Of a stretch of 64,000 nucleotides of DNA, positions 12,183-24,657 are shown one piece after another. The notes beneath the pieces are model-generated. The model made no database searches. It saw nothing but the letters and a program-made list of their open reading frames with translations, and was not told where the DNA came from. Position numbers and translations under genes: made by a program. Position 1 is the first letter of the stretch. The number at the start of each line of letters is the position of its first letter. The stretch spans positions 248,001 to 312,000 of the forward strand of contig JABMLP010000023.1 of NCBI GenBank assembly GCA_013176395.1, in the 5' to 3' direction. Source of the DNA: Venturia oleaginea (lineage: Eukaryota > Ascomycota > Dothideomycetes > Venturiales > Venturiaceae).

Positions 12183-14508
12183 TCAAGCTATTTCATGTTC
12201 GTCCTCGAATGCGCGCTTTCCCGTGCTGACCTTCGTCGCTCGTCCAGATGCTTCGAGGAGCTCAACCAGGAACTTGGGAGCCCATGTCTTGCTCCCTGCG
12301 AACTTTGAGCATACAAAACTTCTGTGGTTCTTGGGAGAACACAGCTTGCCAGGCGGTCCGATCAGGTTGACGCAGACTGGAAGCCTCTCCTGGATCCCCG
12401 ATACCCTTGAATCATAGGCGTACTCGCTGACTGATTGGTGATAAGAACCTTGCTGGAAACATAGATTGGGAAAACGTACTGGGTACGCAATATGCCGGAC
12501 AGCCAAGGAGAGCAGGCAGGCAATGTACTTTGAATCCGAAGCCTTGGAGAGACCTTCCACTTTCTTCTCCAGATCTAACGCAGTGGCCGATCAGCTTTGC
12601 CAAAACCTTAAATTGAGGGAGAGAGACTGATTACGCATAATATTGATCCCTGTAATTTGGCGTGTCGCCATCAGCTGGGACAAGAAGAAAACTGCATGTT
12701 TCCGGAGACAGTAGCTTATCTACGACTATGGAGCGAAATAATTCACGTTTTCTCAAAGCCTCTTCGTAGTCGGCCGCTGTTAACTGCTCTCCAAGATCCC
12801 TGCTGCTGTCAAACTATGATCGGTCAGTTGTAAATGCTTAATCGTACCATTTATACGCTATGGGAGGGTCCACAAAGGGAGGGTCCACAAAGGGAGTCCG
12901 GCCATATGTTTCTTGATATTCCCTCCGGAATAGTTCGCTGTTGTTGAAGCAGTCGTAGAGTTGAATATGAGCAGCAGTCTTGAGCATTCAGTACCTTGTT
13001 GATTTTTGAGCCCAGAAAGACTTACGGTTCCTAAAAATTCCGCCAAAGATAAGTCAAGACTTTCTTCACAAGTTTGCCAGACCTTGTCCAGCGCAATGTT
13101 AGTGCAGCTGCGACCGAGCGCAAATGTATCCAAATCATTCACAAAATTGTTTACTTCGGCTTGATAAACACCATTCTGAGATGTCCAGAGGTCGGTGGGG
13201 ACAGTTAGCGCCGCCCGCTTTTTGTGTTCTGATGCGGTGGAGGTTGTGGGCTGAACAAACAAAGCAGAAGAGATTGTTGCGAAAAGAGACCCGTCTCTGG
13301 TAAAAGCTCCAACAGTGTCAAAATGCCTATGTATCTTAGCTGACATTTCGAACGCAGATCTTATTACTGACTTCGTCACAGGGATGACACCTTCCATACA
13401 CCGTGAATCGATGGTAGGGCGAATGCCGAATAAGCCGCACACCGAAGCTGGAGTGACCGTGCTTCCGATGGCTGTTGAAAAGAGTCAGTATGTCTCACCA
13501 AATATCTGAATGAACAACGTATACTATCATTGCCCAAGGCAATATCCAGCCAGTCGTAAGCCGCCATGGCTGCTGCACTGCCTGCACTGCTTCTGCCTGC
13601 ATCTTGATATCCATCACCTCTACAATTGAACGGGCATGGAGTATCAATCCAGTCCATGGGGCGCATTCGGGAAGCAAATTGAACCGTCTTTGTTTTTCCA
13701 ACAATGACAGCACCCAAGTCAAGAAGATGCTGTACACATGCTGCGTTTCTGCCCCGGACTGGGTATAATTGCTCCTACGCGCGACAGCAATTTCCAGTCT
13801 TGACACCTTTGACATCTATCACGTCCTTGACGGCGAGGCGCAAACCTAGCAGTGGCTTTTCTGGGGACGGTCTGCCAAAGTAGAGGCGCAATGGAACATA
13901 TATTTTGCCAGTTGGAGGAACGATAAATCTGTCGCGGTGCTGGGATCAGTGATTATCTTCACATGGCAGTGAGTTAGTGAAATCGCAGATCGCAGAAGGA
14001 TACATACAAGTCTTTCTCTATCGGGGAAGGAACGACTGGTCTCGTGAAGGCACCGACCGAGTCCTCATAGCATTTCCAAGCTTGATACAGTGTTCCATTG
14101 ATGAGAAGGTAAGGCCCATTAGGTAGCTCGGGCCCTGATAGTGCTGCGAAATCGCAAATCAGAGTTCCATATCTGTCATGTATATCTCTACTAAAACCTG
14201 TCAAATTCGCGACCTGTTCTCGCCTCAAGCGCAGCCTGTGAGGCAAAGATGATAATGTGCGACAAGACAAACACGTCGTCTTGTGCTGTGTAACTTGAGA
14301 TCAAGCTCTGTAAGGTGTCGATTCCAATGTCTTTTCCATCTTCAAAGCGCAATATTGTTGCTGACGTAAAGTAAGGAGTGGCAAGTTTGGAAGGACTTCC
14401 GGTAACCTGCTTCCACCAACTCCAAATCCAATAACGCGTTGCGCACCCGATATGTCCCTTGACAATTTTGATCGAGCAACAACAAGCTACACCGCAAGCA
14501 ACCGCCAA
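12183..14508 (-). pseudogene. Fungal amidase-signature protein, interrupted by an in-frame stop
   Basis: Amidase-signature hydrolase of the long fungal type. Reading down the minus strand: TGSPSKLATPYFTSATILRF and QSLISSYTAQDDVF (N-terminal domain, near 14400-14260); [40 protein letters not shown], with the catalytic Lys in AVKD (near 13840-13800); [35 protein letters not shown], with the cis-Ser region; [11 protein letters not shown], then across an intron [19 protein letters not shown], with the nucleophile Ser; and FDTVGAFTRDGSLF. The C-terminus near 12460-12200 is YDSRVSGIQERLPVCVNLIG and LEASGRATKVSTGKRAF. A TAG at 13777-13775 interrupts the conserved KTGNCCRA-[stop]-EQLYP region, and no plausible intron removes it. 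A 15-bp duplication (12863-12892) lengthens the frame near an exon end. The catalytic residues survive, so inactivation looks recent. An assembly error is the alternative. Confidence 0.65.
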
Positions 14509-14956
14509 GTCGCAACAGTCAGCTTGGACATCTGCATGCGCATTGCATGCAGTATTTTCGGGATGCCTGGCTGTATCGCACCATTACAGGCGTCGAGTTT
14601 GCGGCTATAGCTCGCTGTCACATCCACCATTTGCTAGTGGCTAGCAAAACGACCACTCCACGCTTCTCGCTCCTCATCGTGGAGCGTAGCAGAATTCTCC
14701 AAGCACAGCATATTGCGCGTATCGTCCCCCGTTGTTATTATCTCCCGCAACTCCTTTCACGCATCAATTCAACAGACTTGCGGAGTGTGCGCCAAACGAG
14801 CCTCGATGGAGGCTGTTTGATTTGGATCATCTCAGAGATTTCTTCTCATATTTGATCCACGGGACAGTCTATCAGCGTTATTTAACTGGCGAAAATCATG
14901 AGCTGACTTGAATGACAGGTGAAATTTCGACAAACCATCTGATTGGCCTGGCGCAA
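14509..14956. other. Intergenic between divergent amidase and dur3
   Basis: No gene recognised. This and the following 370 bp form the shared upstream region of the amidase relic (minus) and dur3 (plus). Confidence 0.4.
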
Positions 14957-15191
14957 CTTATCTTATCTTTGTTTCTTTGGTTCCATCTCGCTTCTTTCCT
15001 TGTTTCGAGACTCGTTTTGCATCTGTAGAGCGGCCTAGGCAAAGCCACATTGTTTAATCCATCGAGTGTAGAGTTGACGAAGAGCTAGTGATTTGCATAT
15101 TCTCCCCGTAATCTTTTTTCCCTTATCTCTCGTTCCCAACGTCTGTGTCTCCACCGACGGTTCACAAGCGCCGATCTAGGCATCCCTTATC
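14957..15191. promoter_or_regulatory. Cluster of four GATAAG sites upstream of dur3
   Basis: CTTATC, the complement of GATAAG, occurs at 14957-14962, 14962-14967 (overlapping pair), 15122-15127 and 15186-15191. All lie within 375 bp of the dur3 start. GATA factors of the AreA/Nit2 family bind HGATAR sites and activate nitrogen-catabolic genes, including urea transporters, in Aspergillus and Neurospora. The sites are seen directly; regulation by AreA is inferred. Confidence 0.55.
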
Positions 15192-15330
15192 TCCACGCTC
15201 AAAGCTTGCATCTCCAATTCCCTGGTCCATCTTCATAAGTACACGCGACATCCTCGTGCACGTTTTTGGACTATCTCGGAAAACCGACATCTTCGTGCCA
15301 CTTAGTTCTATCCTTTAGTCACTTCTAGAA

Positions 15331-17663
15331 ATGCCAATCGCACCCCCTCTCAACCAAGGATGGGGATACGGTATCGTCTTGGGTCTGGGAGCTCTCTTCG
15401 CGTTGGGCATGGTAAACAGCTTTCTTCAAACACAAATTACAAGCGCTAATAGTTGAACAGGTTCTTACTACCTGGATCCTCAAACGATACAACCATGAGG
15501 TCCAAACGTCTGAGATGTTCTCCACTGCTGGCCGAACTGTCAAGTCTGGCCTTGTAGCATCTGCTGTGGTTTCTTCGTGGACTGTAAGACCTTCACCTGA
15601 TCGCTGAAAGATATAAAAACTGACCAGTCCGTGCAATAGTGGGCAGCAACTCTTCTGCAGAGTTCTGCTGTTGCATACAGCTATGGTGTATCAGGGCCGT
15701 TTTGGTATGCCTCAGTAAGCCTGGAACTTACCTAAACCTCTCCAAACACGCCGATTACTAACTTTATTCTAGGGCGCTACAGTTCAGATCCTGCTCTTTG
15801 CGTCCATCGCCATCGAGTTGAAGAGAAGAGCACCAAATGCCCATACCTTTTTGGAGGTCATCAAAGCTCGCTTCGGAACCGTCACTCATTTGGTCTTCGC
15901 CGTATTCGGCATCATGACGAACATATTGGTCACCGCCATGTTATTGACTGGTGGTGCTGCTGTCATCAGCTCTCTCACCGGAATGAACACCGTTGCTGCT
16001 TGCTTCTTGCTTCCGATTGGTGTCATCGTCTACACCATGTTTGGGGGGATCAAGGCGACCTTCCTTACCGATTATATCCATACAGTTATCCTGCTGGTCA
16101 TTATCATGGTTTTCGCCTTGACTACATATGCCACGAGCAGCACCCTTGGATCACCAAAGGCCGTTTTCGACTTGCTTGTGAAGGCGGCTGCCGATCACCC
16201 TGTCGAGGGCAACTCTGGAGGTAGCTATCTCACCATGAGGTCCAAGGAAGGAGCCATCTTCTTCGTCATCAACATTGTCGGTAACTTCGGCACCGTCTTC
16301 TGCGACAATGGATGTGAGTATCCACCTCACACCTATTCACAAATCTTCACTAACAAAGCATAGACTACAACAAGGCCATTGCCGCCTCCCCAGTCGATGC
16401 TCTCCCAGGCTATATCATGGGTGGACTGGCATGGTTTGCCATCCCCTGGCTTTGCGCTACTACTATGGGTCTTGCCGCTCTCGCCTTGGAGACAAACTCC
16501 GCATTCCCTACTTTCCCAAACCGCATGGATCCCGCTGATGTCTCGGCTGGTCTTGTGCTCCCATATGCTGCTGTAGCATTACTCGGAAAAGGAGGTGCCG
16601 TTGCAACTCTTCTCATTGTCTTCATGGCTGTTACGTCAGCCATGTCCTCCGAGCTGATTGCCGTCTCGTCCATTTTCACATACGATGTGTATCAGACATA
16701 CATCAAGCCAGACGCATCCGGAAAGAGACTGATCTACACATCCCACTGCATGGTTGTTGCTTTCGGTTTCTTCATGGCCGCTTTCTCTACCGGGCTATGG
16801 TATGGCGGTATCTCGCTTGGATACATCTACCTAATGATGGGTGTCATCATCTCTTCCGCCGTTATCCCAGCGACTCTCACCCTCATGTGGTCCGGTCTCA
16901 ACTGGCACGCAGCCACCTTCAGCCCTCCCCTCGGCTTGGTCTGCTCCCTCATTGCTTGGCTCGTCACTGCGAAGAAACTAGGAGGCGATCTCTCAGTCGA
17001 AAGCACCGGAGCCAATAACCCCATGTTAGCCGGTAACGTAGTTGCCCTCCTTTCACCACTCATCTTCATCCCGATCTTTACTCTCATCTTTGGAGTTGGT
17101 AAGTCACACGCCCCCCCCTTCCTTACCCATCTCCTTAACCCGCTAATCAACCATGAACAGCAAAATACGATTGGGTATCCATGCGCCAAATCCGCAAAGG
17201 CGACGACACCGACATGCTCGGCAGGGACGAGCTCGAGCAAGTCCCAGGCATGGCAACCCCCTCCGCCACAGCCGAAGAGGAAGAACAAAGCAAGCTCCTC
17301 AAAGCCTCCTTCATCGCCAAAACCATGACCGCCGTTCTCACCCTCGCTCTCCTCATCCTCTGGCCAATGCCCATGTACGGCACCGGCTACATCTTCAGCG
17401 AGAGATTCTTCACAGGTTGGGTCGTTGTTGGTATCCTGTGGCTCTGGTGCTCCATCGGTATGGTCGGTATCTACCCTGTCTTTGAAGGCAGAAAATCTCT
17501 GAACCATAACATCGTGGCTATCTTCAAGGACATCACTGGAAAGGATCATCCAAGCAAGCACCACAACTCGGCTGCCGTGTTTGAAGGAAGGGAGGCTTCC
17601 GGTGCTAATACCCCCCCTGTGGAGTCGGAGAAGCATCTCGAGGGCAAGACTGTTCCTATCTAA
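15331..17663 (+). CDS. dur3: Urea/proton symporter Dur3 (sodium:solute symporter family)
   Basis: High-affinity urea (and probably polyamine) uptake at the plasma membrane. Six exons fit: 15331-15411, 15461-15583, 15640-15714, 15773-16313, 16364-17098 and 17161-17663, giving 685 residues, the usual Dur3 length. The start [20 protein letters not shown] leads into the first membrane helix. Diagnostic blocks are [29 protein letters not shown] (split by an intron), [62 protein letters not shown] and [20 protein letters not shown]. About 14-15 hydrophobic helices alternate with short loops. The cytosolic tail is rich in Glu and Lys. All exon joins keep frame and I see no damaging change. Upstream GATAAG sites suggest nitrogen control. 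Confidence 0.95.
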
Positions 17664-18324
17664 CGTCCTTCATCTTTGAATAACGTCTCGGGGAGGCGCG
17701 GGAGGTTTGCTCCTGTTTGATGCTTGATCTGCATAGGTTTAGATACCAGATATACCACCGTTTCTTTGATGAACTAATCTGTTCCACCATCTACCTAGCT
17801 CGTTCTTCGTGACATCAACCCAATCAACCTTCAGACCCTGCTTGCCTTCATCTACTTAACCGTGCTATCAACAGATCAACAACTTGTTTCTCATGCAATT
17901 ACTGCATTCGATTTCTCTCCAGCGAAATCTTCTTTTCTACCGCAAATCGATCCTCTCATTCTACTCACTCGCGTTTGACTGATATTGCCTATAGTGAACC
18001 GACCTCGCCCACCGCTCATTCGTATTGATGTCTGTTAGAACTCGTATGCCCATTCTACCCTTGAAGACCTTCCAGCACGGGGGTCGAAATTCCGATGTGT
18101 GAGTGAATATATCATTGGAAACGATCCGCCAATTCGAGTGCTAAAGTTCTGACGAAAGCCACATTGTCCTCAAGTCCACTACTTTGAGGGAAGGAGGGCA
18201 AGACATGGCTAGTTGGACATGTTCCATGTCCATCCGTTCACTGTAGAGGGAATTGAGCCGCTGAACGAAGTCAGGTAGTTCGTTCGGGAGTGCCATGCCA
18301 TGGTATTGTGCTTTCAGAAAGCGG
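17664..18324. other. Intergenic between convergent genes
   Basis: This holds the 3' flanks of dur3 (plus) and the WD40 gene (minus). It is pyrimidine-rich near 17760-18000 and has no recognisable frame. Confidence 0.5.
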
Positions 18325-19573
18325 TTACTTCGAAAGTCCATCTCCCCAAACGATCACATTCCCATCCCCACCAGCACTGCACCACTCTCGCCTCTTACAC
18401 ACGGCCACAGAACTGACGACATCTTTCTTCCCGCTCCCAGTGCCAGCGGTATGACGGAAGTGTCCAATGACCTTGCCATTGACCAGATCCCAGGCAAAGA
18501 TACTGCCTTCTTCTGAGCCGGAAAGAACCACGCCATCACTCATACCTAAGGCAGAGCGGATCCGATATTCGGCATTCTTGTATTGAGGAGATCTGTAGGA
18601 CTGTAGAAGCTTTCCGTTCTGGCGATCAAAGAGGCGAAGAGTCGAATCGAGAGTGGAGACTAGGACGGAGTCGGCTTGGATCGTAGTTGTAAGGGATGTG
18701 ACCGAGTCTGTTCTTGTCAGCCGAAGTGCTTTCTTTACAACGAGGAAGGAAACGTATACGTACAGCCTACAACATCGATATAAACCTGTCCCATGCGAAT
18801 ATCGTACGTCCTCACCTTGCCATCAACACTGCCAGCTATGATTTCGTGACCCACGACCGCAACGCTTGATATACTGTCCTTCGCTTCCGTAAGAGTCATA
18901 AGCGCTTTGTGAGACTGTGATTTCGTGTCCCACAGGCGTACTGTGGCATCGTAACTCCCTATGATCTCTGTTAGCTTATGCCATTTCCGAAGCTCTCCTC
19001 TTCATAGCCCAAGTCAAACTGACCAGAAACAACCACACTCCCATCCCCAGCATCCCCGCCAAAAGCCACTGAATTGACCCTCCCTCCATGTCCCTCAAAC
19101 CTCCTCGTCGTCCTAGCTTGAGTAACATCCCACAAAAACACAAGTTTATCCCCACCACAACTCACAAATCGAGCATTGTCATCACTGACAGCAATATCCA
19201 GCACCTCATACCCATGTCCCGAGTACGTCTGCACCAACCCTGCACCTGGAGGTTCCGATTTCGTTCTCGAAGCTGGCGTGGAGGACGAGGTAATAGAGAG
19301 ATTATCCGTTCCCTCCGTGGTAGGATTGATCAGCGCACGGGCAGGGTTGAAGAGACGGATCTGACGGTCTGTAGAGCCGGTAAGAATGTATTGTGCTGGG
19401 CCGGCAGAGTAGGTTACCGCATGGACTTGGCCTATATCTCAAAGTTAGATAGAATGTGAGGCGCAAACACGATATGGAGCTTATAGGAGCTACAAGGTTA
19501 AGATGATGTTGATGTGCATACCATTGTGACCCGTGAGCTTCGCAATTTGCTTAGATGGAAAGGTCGTAGCCAT
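18325..19573 (-). CDS. WD40 protein, WDR83/MORG1-like
   Basis: Seven-blade WD40 scaffold of the WDR83 (MORG1) type, linked in animals to MAPK modules and to the spliceosome. The ATG at 19573 gives MATTFPSKQIAKLTGHNG, then an intron, then QVHAVTYSAGPAQYILTGST DRQIRLFNPARAL. Later repeats include SGHGYEVLDIAVSDDNARFV and KLVFLWDVTQARTTRRFEGH. Then come SYDATVRLWDTKSQS, KDSISSVAVVGHEIIAGSVD, GKVRTYDIRMGQVY, STLDSTLRLFDRQNGKLLQS and VVLSGSEEGSIFAWDLVNGK. The last blade ends GDGNVIVWGDGLSK at the stop. At least three introns fall between blades. A Ser/Thr-rich insertion of about 30 residues sits between blades 1 and 2. The opening 'aKLtGHngqVhav.Ys.g..YiLTGs.DrqIrLfNP' order is typical of WDR83; a generic WD40 scaffold cannot be excluded. 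Confidence 0.85.
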
Positions 19574-20035
19574 TGTGGGGCTTTGTTCATCCCATATTGA
19601 GGTTGTTGAAAGAGGAATGGAGTTCCGACATTCGAAATTCAAGTTTAGTTCTACACTGCGACTCGGAGCGATTCATCGACGACGATCCTATTTCTCATTT
19701 TCACAAGACCCTACAATTTGATTATTTCTGCCAGCTGTGCTTAGCCAGTCGAAATATTACAGGAGATAGAAGGCACAACGCATCCACTGATTAAACTACC
19801 AACTAACGAACTAAATGCTTTTCTAGTTCATGTAATCTCCAGCCAACACTGTAAACCTCATAATATCAGACTAAGGTATCAAATCTCTGTCCTCCCAGGA
19901 TTCCACTCCGCACCAAAATTACTTGTAGCGTCCGAATCCCATAGCAGTCCGGCAAGAAAAAACAACAAAGTATCTTGAGTGGCATGAAAAACGCCTCCGC
20001 TCGATCAACCCAAGCAAATAACCAAATGACCCAGT
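19574..20035. other. Intergenic between WD40 gene and septin
   Basis: Upstream region of the WD40 gene and 3' flank of the septin, both on the minus strand. No frame is recognised. Confidence 0.5.
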
Positions 20036-21430
20036 CTAACGACGACCGTGCGAGCGATTGACGCTGCCTGCAATCTGCTCCACTTCCGTCTCGAGCTGCT
20101 TGATAATGGCATGACTCTGCTCCAGATCCTTGTTGAGTCTGTCGCGCTCGGCAATGAGCTTCTGCTCCCACTGTCGGAATCGCTGTTCCTCCACCTTGAC
20201 CTGCTCTGTGAACCGCTTGCGAAGCGCCTCTTCCTCCTCCTTGAATTTGGGATTGTCTAGCTTGCGTGGACGAGCCTCGCCGAATTTGCGCGTCTCCATC
20301 TGTTGTGCACGGTATGCCTCGTAGTGGTTCTCCTCGGTCGTGTGAATAAGGTCGAGCATGTGCGTGCGGATGAGGATGGCGCGAAGTTTCTTGAAATCGC
20401 AGTGCTCCTCGTTCTCGACCTCAGCAACACCCCACGCATACTGCCGACCCTTGACAGTGCGTCCGTCGTTGGTCTGGACATCTTTCTCGGATCCGATAAC
20501 TGAGAATGGCATAGCAGCGATCAAGCTGCGAGCGTGGAGAAGACCGGGCTCGTCATCTTCCTCGAGTGGTGGCTGGTAGATCTTGATGCCCTGGGCCTCG
20601 ATAACTGCTCGTATCTAGATGAATTAGCCCCTAGTCTCACAAGTCTAGATCTCTCACATACTCTCTGCTTGAACTTGGCCAAGTCGGCTGGGCTCAAGGT
20701 ATCGGCCTTTGCAATGACTGGAATCAAGTTGACTCTGGTGCAGAGTCGCTTCATGACCTCAATGTCCAAAGGCTTCAATGTGTGTCCGGTCGGGCGGATA
20801 AAGTAGAGGCAGGTGTGGACACGGAGATCAATTTTCTCGGTACGACGTGGCTGCTGCTCTTGGAGCATATAAGACTCATGCTGATCGTCAAGGAATTCGA
20901 TAATTGGTTGCCAGGAATCGCGGTTGTTGACATAGTCGCCAAAGCCGGGAGTGTCAATAACGGTTAGTCGAACTTGAGGTAGTTAGCATGACCGCGTCTC
21001 GAATCTTGTGCAACCTCATCCATACCCTTGAAGAATTTCTCCTCGAGCTCGGCCTTTGTGATCTCAATCTCGACAGTTTTGTCGATCTGCTTGTTGTGGC
21101 GGCGCTTGTGGTCGGCGTAGTTCTTGATGGTGGTGGAGAATAGGGTGTTGATGAAGGTCGTCTTTCCGAGGCCAGACTCGCCAGCAACCTGCTGAGGTTA
21201 GATATTGAAAGAACCGGCGCTATTGAAGCGGGTCATACCATAATAGTGAAGGCAGCTCCACGCTTCGCGACAATCTTGTGCCTAAGCAAACGTTAGATGG
21301 TGCTGCATATTTGCCAAAGGGCATGGTACCTCTGGTTGGGCAACTATCACGGGCCATTAGCAGTGTCTTGATTTGTTCTTCGGGCATTACTCACATTGGC
21401 AATGCCAATTGGCGATGCAGATTCGGCCAT
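20036..21430 (-). CDS. CDC12: Septin, Cdc12/AspC type
   Basis: GTP-binding subunit of the septin hetero-oligomer that forms rings and filaments at septa, hyphal necks and branch sites. Six exons fit: 21430-21395, 21343-21330, 21281-21239, 21188-21026, 20972-20662 and 20614-20036, giving 381 residues. MAESASPIGIANLPNQRHK leads to the P-loop GESGLGKTT, the switch DTPGFGDYVNN, the G4 motif AKAD, and the septin-unique RQYAWGVAEVENEEHCDFKK. The C-terminus is a coiled coil (EQRFRQWEQKLIAERDRLNK). The short N-terminus with 'GIxNLPNQRxKIV' and the RFRQWEQ coiled coil match yeast Cdc12 rather than Cdc3 or Cdc11. It is divergent from PWP2, sharing about 400 bp of upstream DNA. No defects seen. Confidence 0.93.
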
Positions 21431-21829
21431 GGTGGATGTTGTTGTTGTAGTGGACAGGGGAGTGGTAGTGTGCTGTCCAAGCTGTCAATTCAGGGCTCCT
21501 TCACGGGATATAGACAGTACATACGATTGTAGACGCGACGTCCAGCGACAATGAACCCGAATGACTCAGGTGGGTATGGTTGGTGATTGTGTTATTGAGG
21601 GTGGAGCGATATTGACACTTGATCAATGTTTAGGGGAACCTAGAACTAACCTGAGGAACACGAAAGCGAAAGGGAGGTGCAACTGTCAGGTCTCTGACTC
21701 GCGCCGAAGATTGGGGAGTCCGACCCTGAGCCTGAGCCTATCAAAATTTGAAAGGCCAGCGACCAAGTCAAGTCGCAAACCAAATCACATTCCAGCATGA
21801 CCTGTGAGATACAATTGCTGTGATAAATC
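21431..21829. promoter_or_regulatory. Shared divergent promoter region, septin and PWP2
   Basis: These 399 bp separate the start codons of two head-to-head housekeeping genes. No open frame is recognised, so both promoters must lie here. I could not identify a TATA box or a specific operator. Confidence 0.5.
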
Positions 21830-24657
21830 ATGAAGACCGACTTCCAAGTAATGCACCCAATATGCAGTCAATTCAATTACTGACATATCCAGTTCAATAA
21901 CCTGCTGGGAACAGTATTTGCGAGGGGAAATCTCGTCTTCTCTCCAGACGGAACATGTCTTCTCTCTCCTGTCGGCAACAGAGTATCGGTCTTTGATCTC
22001 GTAAAGTATGATATATGATGTTTCACTATTCTAGAAGAGCCATAGGCTAAACAATGTTTAAGCAACAAATCTCATACCCTCCCGTTTGCCCACCGAAAGA
22101 ACATACAGCGCCTCGCCCTAAACCCAAGAGGCAACCTGCTACTCTCCGTGGACGAAGATGGCCGTGCAATCCTAACAAACCTCCCCAGAAGAATCGCCAT
22201 ATACCACTTCTCCTTCCGAACCGCCGTTACAGCTCTCGAGTTTTCACCATGCGGACGATACTTTGCAGCTGGCATTGGCAGAAAGATTGAAGTATGGCAT
22301 ACACCTTCGACGCCGGACTCGAATACCGATGGTGGATTAGAGTTTGCCCCATTCATACGCCATAGAACATACACTGGACATTATGACGATGTGTTGAGCA
22401 TACAATGGTCGAGCGATTCAAGATTTTTCCTGAGTTCTTCCAAGGATCTCACGGCCAAAGTATGGAGTACAAACCCAGAGGAGGGTTTTGTGCCAACAAC
22501 GCTGGCTGGACATCGACAAGCTGTGCGAGCAGCTTGGTTCTCAAAGGACCAGGAAACGGTAGGTACGAGTGCTGCGTTCTGGCATAGAAGGGAAATTCAC
22601 TGATCGCGTTGCAGGTCTGGACGATAAGTAAAGACGGTGCTCTATTCCAGTGGGAGTACATGTCGAAAGCAGAGGCTGAGGATGCCGATGAGGAAACCGC
22701 GGAAGGACCACTACACTGGAGGATCGCCCAAAGACATTACTACATGCAAAACAACGCCACTTTGACATGCGCTGCATATCATGCACCTTCGAATCTTATA
22801 GTCGCCGGCTTCTCAAATGGTCTCTTCACGGTACACGAACTACCAGATTTCTCAGAGATCCAAACATTGAGCATCTCGCAGAATGATATTGATTTCGTCA
22901 CAGTCAACAAGACCGGAGAATGGCTAGCTTTTGGTGCCTCGAAGTTGGGACAGCTTTTAGTCTGGGAGTGGCAGTCGGAATCGTATATCCTCAAACAGCA
23001 AGGCCATTACGACTCCATGAACTCCATCACATATTCTCCTTCTGGCCAACACATAATAACTTGCGCCGATGATGGCAAGATAAAAGTTTGGGACGTCAAT
23101 TCAGGATTCTGCATCGTCACTTTTACAGAACACAGCAGTAGTGTGACAGCTTGCGAGTTCGCAAAACGGGGCAATGTCCTCTTCACGGCGAGTTTGGATG
23201 GCTCGGTGAGAGCATGGGATCTGATACGGTATCGCAATTTCAGAACCTTCACAGCGCCCAAGCGTCTTGGATTCTCATCACTCGCGGTAGATCCAAGTGG
23301 CGAAGTTGTGTGTGCAGGAAGCCATGACTCTGACAGCATACACATCTGGTCAGTCCAGACTGGTCAATTGCTAGATCAACTAGCAGGCCACGAAGGGCCC
23401 ATCTCATCTGTCGCATTCACGCCCGATGGAACCACGCTCATAAGTGGCAGCTGGGACAACACTGTCCGATTATGGTCCATCTTTGCACGCACGCAAACGA
23501 GTGAACCCCTCGAAGTCCAAGCCAACGTACTTTGCGTCGCCGTGAGACCAGACAGCAAACAACTTGCCGTATCAACTCTGGATGGCCAATTAACCTTCTG
23601 GAACATCGCCGAAGCTCTCCAAACAAACGTCCTCGATGGCCGTCGTGATGTCTCCGGTGGCAGAAAAGTCAGCGACAGACGAACAGCAGCTAACGTCGCA
23701 GGCACAAAAGCCTTCAATATGATCACATATGCAGCAGACGGTACCTGTGTCCTCGCCTCCGGCAACAGCAAATACATCTGTCTCTACGAAGTCCAATCAG
23801 GAACGCTAGTCAAAAAATTCACCGTCAGCGTTAATCTTTCTATCGACGGAACGCAGGAGTTCCTCAACTCAAAAAACTTGACCGAAGCCGGACCAATAGG
23901 CCTTATTGATGAGCAAGGAGAAGCTTCAGATCTTGAGGACAGGATCGATCGCACACTTCCCGGGGCCAACCGCGGCGATGCCTCGACGCGCCGCTTAAGA
24001 CCCGAAGTCCGTGTCCCAGCCGTAGCTTTCTCTCCTCAAGGTCGCAGTTTCTGCGCTGCCTCGACTGAAGGATTACTCGTCTACGGACTTGATTCTGGAG
24101 TAGTGTTTGACCCCTTTGATCTGGATATCGACATCACGCCCGCCTCAACCCTCTCCACTTTGAAGAAAGAAAAAGATTTTCTCAAGGCGCTTATTATGGC
24201 GTTCAGACTTAATTCGGCGCCTCTGATCAAGCAGTGTTTTGAAGCTACTCCCACGTCCTCCATCCCTCTCGTTATCAAATCTCTTCCCGCTGTCTATCTT
24301 GCGAGGTTGATTCGCTTCATCACTCTCCAAGCTGAAGAATCCCCGCATTTAGAATTCTGTCTCATCTGGATTGAGAAGGTGTTTCAGTACTGGGGTTCTT
24401 ACCTCAGAGAGAGGAGAGGACAGTTTGCAAGCGAGGTTCGTGGCTTGATGAAGGTTGTGGGTAATGTGGAGCGTGAAGTTAGGAGGTTGGGGGAGGGGAA
24501 TGGATATGCCGTGGGCTTCTTGTTGAAGCAGGGGGCGAAGGCGAAGAGTGTAGATGAGGGGTTGATGATTCTGGATGTTGAAGATGGTAGTGACGTTGAG
24601 ATTTTGAATGCGGATGGAGAGGATGGGAATGAGGAGGAATGGATTGGAATGGATTAA
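21830..24657 (+). CDS. PWP2: U3 snoRNP / small-subunit processome protein Pwp2 (Utp1)
   Basis: Nucleolar WD40 scaffold of the UTP-B complex, needed for 18S rRNA processing. Four exons fit: 21830-21847, 21893-22005, 22063-22558 and 22615-24657, giving 889 residues, close to the usual size. The start MKTDFQ-FNNLLGTVFARGN is family-typical, as are FSPDGTCLLSPVGNRVSVFD, FAHRKNIQRLALNPRGNLLL and LTNLPRRIAIYHFSFRTAVT. Two WD40 propellers follow, for example GHYDSMNSITYSPSGQHIIT, DDGKIKVWDVNSGFCIVTF and SGSWDNTVRLWSIF. The C-terminal Utp12 domain lies at about residues 680-800 (LKALIMAFRLNSAPLIKQCF). The protein ends in an acidic tail. The tiny first exon is fixed by the conserved MK.DF start. The gene looks intact. 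Confidence 0.95.

Noticed and set aside
16827..17636. 269-codon minus-strand frame
   Set aside because: Antisense of the well-supported last exons of dur3.
20036..21430. Assignment of the septin to the Cdc3/AspB class
   Set aside because: The short N-terminus with GIANLPNQRHKIV and the RFRQWEQ coiled coil fit Cdc12/AspC better.
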